This document shows, piece by piece, positions 1 to 10,518 of a DNA stretch of 64,000 bases. The notes under the pieces were generated by a model, which was not told the DNA's origin, did no database searches, and was given only the letters and a program-made list of their open reading frames with translations. Source of the stretch: Phytoseiulus persimilis. Its lineage: Eukaryota; Arthropoda; Arachnida; Mesostigmata; Phytoseiidae. Position 1 is the stretch's first letter, and every line of letters starts with the position of its first letter. The stretch spans positions 20,150,001-20,214,000 of the forward strand of contig CM075101.1 in assembly GCA_037576195.1 (NCBI GenBank), read 5' to 3'. The position numbers were made by a program, and so were the translations under genes.

Positions 1-3000
1 TTGATTCTCCAATATTTTGACAGCTTCTCTGAACGAGACGTTGTGGAAGGACGGATGTACAATGACCCGCTTGACATAAGTTTGTCTTTGCTTCAATTTA
101 CTGACGTCATCAACTTTCTTGCGCTCCTTCTCTTCGGCTTCGAGATCGTAGTAGATGTCTTTCGGAGGCTTCCATTCACCTGGAATTGATGAACTATGTC
201 AATCAACCTGAACTAGGCTCTCATAGAGAAGACGGTTGAATGAGCTCGAGTTGTCTGAAAATCCTCACCGTTCTTGTCCGCCAGATCCGAACTCTTCGTT
301 GTGACGTCGACAGAAAACCGCGCAATGTCGATTTTGGTGATTCTGCCATGCACGATCTGACCGATCCTGACTCGGTCTTCGGGGTTTGACACTCTCTTAT
401 CAGAGAGGTTCTTGGTGGGAATGAAGCCATTGACGCCGTTGTCGAAACGCACTTTCACGCCCATAGCTTGACCAGGGCAACTTCCCGCGTCAAAATGATT
501 CCACACTTCGGAAAGCTCAGGGAAATCGTTCTTTAGGCAAAACGGACACTGCCACAGCCCAGACTCGTCGTTTCTGATTGGATTAGCCTGGTCGAGCTGT
601 TCGCCCTGGGGTTTCTTCCGGGCGATACCCGAAACTTGACACGTGACAAGCTTGCCTACGAAAAACGTTTCTGGAGTCTCCTTGGTGAGGAGGTTGAATA
701 GGATTTCTCGCTCGGGTGGCACGTATTCAACGCGAAGATCTTTGTAGCGGTTGTTCAGCTCAGCACGAATGTCGTACAGGGTGATGCTCTTGTTGCCATA
801 TCCCTGCCGTTCGAGCTCAACGGCGAAAGCATCAAGGTCGAGGTCTTTGAGCTTATCGGGGTTTTCGAGAATTTCTTCAAGAGCATCAGCAGGATTCAGA
901 TTCGCGTCTTCATTGTCATCATATTCGAGTGCATCTGTCGCCATTTTCCTAGCCCACTCGTACATCTCGGGATGGACACGGGAGCCGTCGAGCATCTGGG
1001 AATCAAATCGCTTAATTAATTCAACTCGCACACGAAAGTCAGAAATATGTTCCGACCAGAGGCAAATCCGAGAGAGTGAGAGGAACAGACGTAAACATCG
1101 AGTGATAGATTGGGGTCTTTTGTTTAGGATTGACTAGGACGAGCTGATTACCTCTGCATATGGACTCGTATTGTTATCGAGGAAGGAGCCGCTCTCGATT
1201 CGGATGAAACCTGCGCAGTTGAGGAAAACTTTGGGACCGAGCTTCAGGGTGGTCACTAGACTCGTTCGACTGTCCAACTTGGAATGGGTCTGCTTCAGCG
1301 TTTTGATCATGGCGTGCGCTTTCCGCGGGCCCAATCCGGAGACGAACTGTAGCAGTTCCGTGGTGTGCGATTGCTCCATGCAACGATTTATATCGACCCC
1401 GACCTCGTTTGTGCGATTTATCAGTTCTAGTGCGAGCGCCCACTGGAACTCTTCTTTGGGAACGTTGTCTTGGAGCGGGTGGTACTTCAAGCAAAGGATT
1501 TCTTCGTCCGCGCCGCATAGTTGACTGAACTCGATCAGAGGATCTTGCATTCGACGAGCGAGCGAAACTGCCTGCTTCAGCAGTGGTGGGTACTCCCGGA
1601 ACTCCTGTTCTGCCCGCTTCGAATTCGCGTACACGACCGCAAGTCCACAGTCGAGGAGCATCACCTGAACAGCTGGGAATTGTTCGTCGTCTCCGAGTTC
1701 TTTTATGACTTGTTCGACGTCCTCCTTGATGGAAAGCGCCTCTCGGCTTTCGGCTGAAATCACCACACAGTGAGGTTTCTTCTCGGAGAGGAACTTCTTG
1801 AGCTTCGCGAGGTCGCTGATCTTGGCCGCTCTCTCTGACTCGCGCCACGCGTTCCTCCGTTTCAGGATGTTTTCGAGTCGGAGATAATCCGTCACTTCTC
1901 CATCACCGTTTATCAGGGCACCGAAAGCGGGAACGTTCCAGTCGTTTTGGTATGCGATGGCGAAGATTCGAACACCCTCTCGGGTGTCGAAATCTTCTTC
2001 TTCTTGAATCCGGTCGGGCGGATTGTATGGCGCAACTGTAATAGATTCAGATCGGAGTTTGGTGAGCTCTTTCACTAGCTCCATAACCTTCAGGATTCTA
2101 TAGCGATTTAGATGTATCGGGGCGAGATGAAACAGGAATAACTCCCGGAAACCAACTTTTTAACCAATTGTAGAATTTTTTCGACACTGAGCGGAGAACA
2201 TGGTCGTACGCTTCTCTGAGCAGTCTCAATTTCAATTCCTTCTCGAATGTCGGGTACAACATTTTCGTCAAAGCGTAGTTGAGAGCCTCTTCTCTTTGCG
2301 AATTCCATTCTTGAACATTTTTCGAAAACTCGTCTCTGTAGTACAGTTGACGTACTTCACTAGCATACGTTCCGCTTTCTGAAAAGAAGCAGGATCTTTG
2401 TTCGTCCATGAGAGCGGTAGGTCACGAGGTCAGGGGCCGCACGCGGTTCCGAGGACCTTCGGAGTGTCTAAGGAGAGTGTCCCGGTGATAGATGTGATGA
2501 CTCACCTGCGCAGCCGTCACCGTCCATGCGAATGGAGATTTTCAGTAATTTCTCCTCTTCGGCCATGCTGAGCTTCAGGAATTGATCCGATAGCAGGGAT
2601 CTGACCGGTTTGTTTTTGAGGTATTTGAATGTATAGCACGGATGTGATTCATCAATCTCTTTCGTCCCTTTTTTTGTCGGTGCAACACAAAGCTTCGCCC
2701 TCTCAAAGAATGTTTCCCGAACGCATCGCCTCACCGTTGGATCGCGAGCGATTTCGCAAGCGACCATGTAGCGAGCGCCCTTCAACACCTCAAGCGGCGT
2801 TTTAAGTCGATCGTTGACGTACTCTGCTGAGGCTTCCAAAGGTTGGACGGGGAACTGGACGACCTCGTGTCTCTGGTAATTATCCCTGAGATTCTCTCCG
2901 AATTGCTGCGGAGTCAGACCGAATTTTTTCGCCAGTGCACTGAGACCCATCTCGCGGCAAACGGCAAAACCATCTTTACGTCTCGATCGTTTCAGGAATA

Positions 3001-5030
3001 GCTCTTCCTCGCCGTCGTCTTCCTCCTCTTCGTCATCCATCAGATCTTCTCCGCCTGCCTCTTTCTCAGCTTTCTGACGCTCCATTTTTTTCTTCCGCTC
3101 TTCCTCACGCTTTTTCTTGCGCTTCAACAAGTTGGCCTCTTGCATCGCTGGAAGGTCCTGGGCGTAATAGAGCAGGAAATGGAGGTAAACGTCTTTCAGT
3201 TCTTCAGGCGACTGAGCGTCTCGAAGACGTTCGAAATCAGTCTCTTCGATCTGTGAAAGGGGTGTGGAGTTAGAAAGAGCCCGAATGTCGCTGAGATCGG
3301 TTGAGGTATCCTTTTTTTCGCGGCCAAGGCACGAGTCCACCCAGGTACTGTCGCTCACCTGTCTGAGGTGCTCAGCTGCACCGTCATCGTTCAGGATTTG
3401 TTCGCAAATGTACTCCTGCATTTTCTTGAAGAGCTTCTCCATGTTCAGCTTCTGCTGGCGCAGTTGACACCATCGCTCGTCCCACCTGAGACGCGGACCC
3501 CCATGGTTTAGAGGGACGTTCCACCAAGAGTTATATCACTTAGATCGAATGGAGTTTAATGGATAGGAACCCTCAACTTACTTGTAAATGATCCACAAAT
3601 CATTAATTGTAAGGTCTGGTTGCACGTATTCCTTGCGATAGAACGCGATGAAGGGCACTTCGAAGTGCGAGTTTCTCATGAAACGGAGTGCTTCAGCTAT
3701 CTTCGCCACCGCACTGCGGTTCTTACGTCCACCGAGCGGTTGATGTCCGCCGCTCCGATCCCCGGATGTCGACGAAGAGGAGGATGTCGTTTCCTGGCTC
3801 CCTGAAGGTTTTTGCACAGAAATAGTTGGTTTCTGGAAGCATTGTCGGAAAATCCACTCAGCTTCCTCTGCTATCTCGATCTCGTCGGCAGGAGTAACTT
3901 TCACGGTTCGCAGCTGGAAACGTTCAGGCTCATCCGTGGCCCGAATTTCTTGATCACTGTAAGCGAAGCAGGCTCGGTTCAATACGATTTCACCCCGAAA
4001 AAACTTGGCTCGATTCATTGGTCACTCCATTCCGATCGAGGCTCGCCGACTGATCACTCACCGATCCGTGAAATGTCCGCGTTCTAATTCGGAGGGTTCG
4101 AAGACTTCAAAAATCGACTTCTTCGTGGGAGCTTTCTTCTTTGCGACCTTGGCTTTAACCCTAACTTGATCCGACTCCTCTTCGTCTTCATAGTCTTCTT
4201 CTTCTTCCGACTCCTCGTATTCATCTTCGTAACCTTGAACATCGTCGAAGTCTGGGAATGGAGATTCAGAAATTAGAAGGTCAGTGTCTGTAGTGAACGC
4301 TTAGACTGACGGCATCTTCAACACAAAACTCACCGAAATCTCCTCCGAATATATCTTGAGCCTCTTGGAGGGCACTGTCAGAATACTTCACATGTCTCTT
4401 CTTCTTGGGCTTCGCAATGGGCTGGCCGTCGTCATCGACGATGAAGTCGTTGACGTCGTCCTCAGAGCCAGATTCTGAGCCGAGATCCTCCTCTTGCAAG
4501 TCTTCTCGATCGGCAGCCGGTTCCTTCTCTCCCTCTTCGTCGTCGTCGAACAACTCCTGAGCCAGAGCATCCTTGTCCTTTTCTTTCTCCTCTTCTTCGT
4601 CATCATCCAAAACTTTCACACGCTTGAGCTTTCGCTTCCGCTCAACTTTACAGCCGAGATTTTCTTCAATGAGGTCGTAGTCTTCGTCCTCGAGATTGTC
4701 GTCGAAATCGTGATGACGACGTTTCTTGGGTTCTCGTTGGCTGTTATCCCCATCGTTAGCCTCGGCTGGACTTTCCTCGTCCGATGATGATGAAGAAGAG
4801 CTGGACGACGAGCTCGACGACCCAGGAGAACCTTCTCCTTCTTCCTCATCGTCGTTAATGAGGTCTTTCATCTCTTCTTTAATCTTATCATCGTCGTCTT
4901 CTTCTTCGTCATCTGAGTCACTTTGAATGGTGGCTTTCTTCTTTGGCTGTTTTTTGTTCTGAGAGGCGCCTTCCTGCATCTCCTCCTCCTCTGAACTTTC
5001 TTCGGCCTCGCTTTCGAAGAAATTGCTCAT
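1..5030 (-). CDS. Spt6: Transcription elongation factor SPT6 (3' end outside window)
   Basis: Spt6 is a nuclear histone chaperone that travels with elongating RNA polymerase II. I see eight exons: 5030-4334, 4251-4062, 3956-3582, 3485-2506, 2378-2157, 2035-1152, 995-269 and 179 to the left edge. Together they give about 1418 residues in one frame. The order matches the family. Residues 1-250 form a very acidic, serine-rich tail beginning [11 protein letters not shown]. Next comes the conserved [14 protein letters not shown] segment and the helix-turn-helix/Tex-like core ([16 protein letters not shown]). The YqgF-like domain is in exon 6, followed by the HhH stretch [14 protein letters not shown], the death-like domain opened by [13 protein letters not shown], the S1 domain ([11 protein letters not shown]), and the start of the SH2 region ([15 protein letters not shown]). 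The first ATG follows AAGCAAA and fits the family N-terminus. Most introns are GT-AG of about 80-160 bp; intron 5 uses an unusual GTTGGT donor. The C-terminal SH2 remainder lies off the window. Confidence 0.96.
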
Positions 5031-6400
5031 TTTGCTTTAATGATAAGCAGTTTCCAGGTTCTAGATAGAATCTGAAACAGGCCGAATATACTTGTTAGAT
5101 GCAGTGATTGCTACCCGTTCCCTAGGTCCGAGTCTAGTTAGGACATTACTTGTCTTCTTGGCCTAATCGCAGATCGAGACCGTTATCGGATGTCTCAAAA
5201 GCAAGAGCACACGTTTCTCTGCGGTGAAACTCAATACACCACGAAGCGAGATCTCTGATTCGTGGGAAATGTTGCTCCTGAGTCCCGTGTTGTCATGCCC
5301 TCTTTTTCTGACGTATTTTGCTGGCTCACCAACCAGAAACAGATGAAACTTGAAGAAATTTCATCGACTGCACTATGGAACAATCAGGAGCAAACTACCC
5401 CAGCAGGAACGATTCGAAATTTTTCGAATTGCAACGGTGCATTCAGATTCACGATGCACAGAAGGGCGCAATACTCTCCCCATCGACAGGTATGGTCATC
5501 GTTTCCTTTGTTCGCTTCGCTGTTCAGTATCTCCTGTGTGACAGATGAATTCATCTAGGCTGCGACATCCGGAAGATCATCGAATGTACCAGAGATTCTT
5601 AGTTGCAGAGAGAATGTCTCTCAAACGTACAGAATGGAACGCTTCTGCTTCATCGCAGGCAAATCAACTTACTTATCGGTTAGACCCTCGCGTGGACTTC
5701 CCTGCAATACTTGAGCGCCAGAACGAACCAGGACAACAGGACCGATCTCCACGATTCGGTCGGCTCCACGCCTCGTATTGATATTCGCTCCTGACCGGCG
5801 AATCCCGCCGCAGAATCAATGATCCACGATTGACTCCGGCAGTCACCGCCGCTTTGTAGCGCTGCTGCTGCGTTTTTTCAAGATGGCTGCCCCCAGACAG
5901 GTATCGAATCAATGCTTGTGTCTAAGTTTCCCCGCTACTAATCCATATAATTTCTTCAATCCTGCGGCATCTCAAACACGATCTCCCCGATGAGTTCTCG
6001 TAGCCAGTGCCCGTCAAAGCTGACGAGCATTCTTACGTCTTGGTCAGAGCTGTGCATTCATAGCGACATTCCTGCCAAAAACTTGGAGCATTTTGGGCCC
6101 ACCGTTTTCCCACATAGGAGTCGCCTATTCGCAGATTCTGTCGCGGCGCCGTAAAAGAACACTCCGAGTCATGATTCATATTTGGTGATACCGGTCTCCT
6201 GAAAAATTCATCTTTCGTTCCAAAACGAACGCTGAACACCGATTCGGGATCATATCGAGCTTTCGCCGAGCTCGGCTTTGCTAAGAACATGGATGATGCC
6301 AGATGCGGCTCCACCAGGAGGCTGAAGAGGGGATAGCCCTGGGCGGCAAATTTTCGGGAGCGACAGATTTCAGATCGAATGCGTTTTCAAGGGCGGCGGA
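5031..6400. other. Spt6 upstream intergenic DNA
   Basis: This stretch lies upstream of the Spt6 start on the minus strand and must hold its promoter and 5' UTR. I see no convincing coding frame, and no TATA box or initiator that I can place with confidence. The open frames here are short and show no recognisable protein similarity. Confidence 0.5.
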
Positions 6401-6729
6401 TTTTTGAATATAAGAGCTCATTTCGCTGATGGCACCCAACCTAAGCTCCGACTTCGAAGCATTCCAAGACCTTTGTGAAATAGAAAATCCACATTCTTCA
6501 CACTACACGGTTCCTCGAATCTGACTCTGAACTGCTTCTTGTCTCGTGAACGGTCCCCCGCGCTCTTGTGGACACTCGGTCTTATGGATCCTCGAAGACG
6601 GTCTCGTAAACACTCGTACACGACAAATCACCTCCATAGACGTCGAATAGTGTGGTCAAATAAAGCCCATAATCACCCTAAAGAATGCTCAGCCCCCCCC
6701 CCCCCCCCCCCCCCCTGGTTACACCGCTG
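6400..6729 (-). mobile_element. hAT-like element fragment with poly-C subterminal tract
   Basis: Read on the minus strand, the right edge at 6729 begins CAGCGGTGTAACCAG, followed by a run of 23 G (C at 6693-6715) and GGGCTGAGC. The same arrangement ends the element at 19293-20703 (CAGTGGCGTAGCCA, G-run, GGGCTGAGC). The interior around 6505-6645 also resembles 19640-19785: both carry the phrases CTCGAATCTGA, CCTCGAAGACGGTCT and AAATCACCTCC in the same order. I read this as a truncated second copy of the same non-autonomous family. I could not place its other terminus. Confidence 0.6.
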
Positions 6730-7731
6730 ATCCGGGCTGTTCTGTTGTTTCTAGCGATCCTTGCGGAGTGCATTCAAGATAAAAACTGAGATGTTCTGAG
6801 TGGAAACTGATATCGACCGAAGAGGACTACTCATCCCAAAAGTGGAATAAGCAGACGGATTAGGCCAATAGGGCGATCAAAAGACTTGATGCGAGAACAC
6901 TTTGGAGCTTCAACAGGTTTGAAGTATCCAAAATCCTTTGGAAAGCCACCCCAATACCACAACTGATTTCCTGCAATGGAGTAATCAAAATGCCCAGAAG
7001 GCTTAGGAACCTCATCGGAGTCAGACGAAGGGATGCGGGACGGTGGGCCATGGGCATAGCACACTACACAGCATCGGAGCAGTTTATCGAGGGTGAACTA
7101 AGTTGAAGCTCCTTCGGTGCTCTGGAGGCCATCAGCAAAAGCTTGTATTTCGAGAGAGTAGAACAGATGGAGCCATCCAGATGGCCCAGATGGAGTCCAG
7201 ATCCACTTTGACTGTTTATCGACAGTTCAAAGAGACTCGAGGTCTCGACAAGGAACTATACGATAACTCGCGGGGCAGTCGGCTGTTGGCGCTACCCAGA
7301 CCAGGAATGCTCGACACCAAGAGCCGTTAAAACTCCCGGGATCCTTCCATAGTTTTGAAATGGGCTCGATGTGGAGCCCCGGAAACCGACAGACATGTCA
7401 TTCTGGCATGCGAGCGAAGAAAATACTCCCAGGCGGAATTCCCGTTCCGACTAGGACTTCACGCTGATTCAATAGCGAGGAACCTGAGAATTGGATAAGT
7501 TATTATTGGATAAGAAAGATCCAATAAAAATCAATCAATCAATAGTGCGAAACCGTTATCGCGAATGAGATTACACACTGCGTCAGTGGGAGGGCGATGA
7601 CCGTTGTGTCGGGAGCGCTCCAACCAGTAACGTATGGGGAAAGGATAGGAGAGAAATTCTGCCCGGAAATCAGGGTGTCCCTATCCACTTGAGAGGGAAT
7701 CTGAGTCCGTCCGCGGAACGTGAATTCCGAG
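6730..7731 (+). pseudogene. Broken partial duplicate of the DCAF13 5' end, split by a retrotransposon
   Basis: Two blocks match the authentic DCAF13 5' region. Positions 6730-6808 align with about 8109-8180: the leader, the first codons and the phrase TTTCTAGCGATCCTT. Positions 7543-7731 align with about 8174-8184 joined to 8517-8705, so they include the first intron; both copies share GAGATTACACACTGCGTCAG. In the duplicate the start ATG has become ATA and the reading frame is lost. About 330 bp of the parent between the two blocks is missing. The 735 bp lying between the blocks is a non-LTR retrotransposon tail inserted into the duplicate. The copy cannot encode protein. Confidence 0.8.
6809..7542 (+). 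mobile_element. 5'-truncated non-LTR retrotransposon tail ('tick transposon' type)
   Basis: Translated in pieces, this gives the C-terminal part of a non-LTR polymerase protein: LWKATPIPQLISCNGVIKMP, GRWAMGIAHYTASEQF, YDNSRGSRLLALPRPGMLDT, and then a zinc-knuckle-like CGAPETDRHVILAC motif whose first cysteine is now tryptophan. Stops at 7328-7330 and a frame change show decay. The 3' end is an A-rich/ATCA tail (AAAAATCAATCAATCAAT). Imperfect target-site copies, AGTGGAAAC at 6799-6807 and AGTGCGAAAC at 7543-7552, flank the insert; both derive from the duplicated DCAF13 exon. It belongs to the same broad family as the tail at 33780-34486. Confidence 0.82.
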
Positions 7732-8157
7732 CTTCAATTTCAGAATTTCAGTTGAATCATAGTCACAAGAGTTCTCAACTTTCGAGGGCGGTCAGGGCAC
7801 TGAGCGGGATATAATGGAGGCCAAGTCGGATTCGGGTCTCTGGGTGCCCCAATCCTTCGTTGCGTTATCTAGAAATGGAGGCTTGGGAGACGAACCTGAT
7901 GTGATCGTGGAGCGATAACATGGAGATAGATGGTCAGGACCCAACTTATCCAAACTTGTCGCCGTTCTACTCGTACTTCGTTCGGTTCCGCTAGTTCGCG
8001 CGTTTCTTCAAAACAAGAATTCGCTGGGAAAGGGTCTGCAGCGGTCAAAACAGAACTGAATCTAAACACGTGTGAGCCTTCCTGTGAGCAAGAGTGGCAC
8101 GAACGGCATCCGGGCAGTGCTGTTATTTCTAGCGATCCTTACAGAGTACATCTCAAG
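7732..8157 (+). promoter_or_regulatory. Probable DCAF13 promoter and 5' UTR
   Basis: This unique segment lies between the duplicated block and the DCAF13 start codon, so it should contain the promoter. I see no canonical TATA box in it. It is included to cover the gap and to mark the sequence that was not carried into the upstream duplicate. Confidence 0.35.
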
Positions 8158-10126
8158 ATGAAAATCAAGATGTTAGTGCGAAACCCCGATGAGTACACTA
8201 GAGAAACAAGCCGGGATTTGCATCGCCACCAAAGAAATGTTGAGCCAGAGTTGCATCCGATGGCGACCGCCCGGGAATACACAGCTGCAGTGAACGCCGC
8301 CAAAATAGACAGGGTGAGTGAATTTGTATCATAGACCTTGATCCATCGTTCTCATCCCAGATGAGGATTGATATCCCAGAATGGTCGGTGCGGATTCCAG
8401 AGCTCGAAGTCGAGTTTCCGACTTCATGATGCAGACTAGCTCTGTCGACGTTCGGATTGAGCTTTCGATTTGGAAAGCCTGTTGATCGTTCCGTTCCATC
8501 CAGCATAGAGCCCGATGCTGTTATCGCGCAGGAGATTACACACTGCGTCAGTGGGAGGGCGATCACTGCTTTGTCGGGAGCGTTCCGACCAGTAACGTAT
8601 AGGGGAAGGGTCGGAGAGAAATTCTGCCAGGAAGTAAGGGTGTCTCTACACACTTGAGAGGGAATTTGAGTCCGTCCGCGGAGAGTGAATCCCGAGCATT
8701 CGTTACACTTTTCTTGCTGGGGTTATGGTTTCTTTCATTGATATATACTGTTTTCCTTGCAGATTTTCGCGAAGCCCTTCTTGTGTTCATTGGGGGGCCA
8801 TCGAGATGCTGTGGAGATGATCGCCAAACATCCTGATAAGATTTCAGGGGTCGTCAGTGCTTCAGTTGACGGTGAAGTTCGATGGTGGGATTTGGCGAAT
8901 AGACGATGTGTTGGCAATATACAGGTAAGCGTACAGTTAAGAGTATGGAAAAGGCTCTCAAATCGAATTTATGAACCTCGAATAACATCTTGATATTGTC
9001 TGTAGGCACACGACGGACCTGTGCGCGGCCTGTGTTTTGGCCAGACGTCAGATGTACTCTTGACCGCTGGGCAAGATCAGAGTATAAAGCAATGGAGAAA
9101 CCAAGAGATTCGCCACACCATTCTTTCTAAAACCATAATCATGAATTTGGCTCATCATCATAAAAGCCAAATGTTCGCAACTGCCGGCGAAACCGTTTCC
9201 CTGTGGGAAGAAGGCCGTAATGAGCCTCTGAGGAACCTCAACTGGGGGGTTGACACGGTTTACAACGTGAGCTTCAGCCCGATCGAATGCGATCTCTTGG
9301 CTTCTCTTTCGAGTGACAGATCAATCGTGCTGTATGATATTCGAGAAGCCTCTCCGTTGCGGAAAGTCACGTTGGAGATGCGTTCAAATGCTATTTGTTT
9401 CAACCCGATGCGAGCCATGCACTTCACCGTAGCCAATGAGAACTTCAATTTGTACACTTTCGACATTCGACATCTCAAAACAGCTCTTCAGGTCCACACG
9501 GATCACGTAGGGGCGGTTTTGAGCCTGGATTATTCGCCTACGGGCACTGAATTCGTTTCTGGCAGCTATGACAAATCTTTGAGAATCTTCCCCGTTGACT
9601 CCATGAAGTCTCGAGAAGTCTACCACACCAAAAGGATGCAAAAGGTTACGTCAGTTGTATACTCCATGGATGCGAAGTACGTGATCAGCGCCTCCGACGA
9701 GATGAATTTGAGGTCAGTGACGAGTTTCTTCAATTTAGCAGCAGCTCGAAATCCTCACATGTTCAATTCGGGCAAGGGCTCAAATCTCGGCCAGAGAAGC
9801 TCGTCTCCGTGGAGTTCAAGGGCGGTTTGGATTACAGGTTATGGAAAGCTAAGGCATCGGAACAGTTGGGAATACTGTCAACACGTGAGAGGAGCGCCCA
9901 AAACTACAACGAGACTCTTCTGAATCGCTACGGTAATCATCCGAATGTAAAGAAGATCGTGAAGCACAGGCACATTCCTAAACAATTGTACCAACAAGTG
10001 AAGGAGAAGAACATCATGCTGTCATCGCGAAAAACGAAAGAGATCAGACGACGTATGCACACGAAGAAGAAAGATCTAAAATTACCGAATACGAAGCAAC
10101 AAATCATCGTGGAGGAGGAAGCTTAG
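8158..10126 (+). CDS. DCAF13: DDB1- and CUL4-associated factor 13 (Sof1-type WD40 protein)
   Basis: DCAF13/Sof1 is a nucleolar WD40 protein of the small-subunit processome; in animals it is also a CRL4 substrate receptor. Exons are 8158-8313, 8763-8924, 9006-9712 and 9838-10126, totalling 1314 nt or 437 residues, the family's usual length. Diagnostic segments in order are MKIKMLVRNPDEYTRET, the conserved HP and REYTAAVNAAK, IFAKPFLCSLGGHRDAVEM, WD repeats (SDRSIVLYDIREASPL, LYTFDIRHL, DYSPTGTEFVSGSYDKSLRI), SREVYHTKRMQ, and the basic Sof1 C-terminus RHRHIPKQLYQQVKEKNIM. All introns are GT-AG and phases join cleanly. Intron 1 contains the sequence duplicated at 7553-7731. A poly(A) signal AATAAA follows at 10175-10180. 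The gene is convergent with PEX13. Confidence 0.97.
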
Positions 10127-10174
10127 CATGGGCGAGCAGTGGTAGTTGTGTTGATTGCAGTCGTATAGATCTCG

Positions 10175-10180
10175 AATAAA
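10175..10180 (+). promoter_or_regulatory. Poly(A) signal of DCAF13
   Basis: AATAAA lies 49 bases after the DCAF13 stop codon. This is a normal distance for a short 3' UTR and ends the transcript before the convergent PEX13 stop. Confidence 0.6.
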
Positions 10181-10512
10181 CTCATGGCGGAGGTCTATAC
10201 TCGCGGAGTTCTTCGAAGCTGAGAATTTGTGTGAAGGCGATGATGTCAGAACTTCGCATTCCCCGGAATGTACAGATCCTTGTGATTGTGGTGGTTCCCA
10301 AGACTCCTTGAGGATTCAACGAATCTAGTGGGTCAAGCTCCATGTTTGAAAAAATTGTATTGGAAAAACGCCCGAGATCTTTTCGAGCTTTGTGCAGGAT
10401 GGATTCACATGACATCCCGCGCAGACGAATGTTGGAGGTCACGGAATGAAACAGTTGGTATCAACGCGGGCCGTCATGGAGAACATACATCTGAGAACGG
10501 CCCGTTACGTAA

Positions 10513-10518
10513 TTTATT
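10513..10518 (-). promoter_or_regulatory. AATAAA overlapping the PEX13 stop codon
   Basis: On the minus strand the last codons read GGC AAA TAA followed by ATT, so AATAAA covers the TAA stop. If used, this signal would give an extremely short 3' UTR. Confidence 0.45.
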
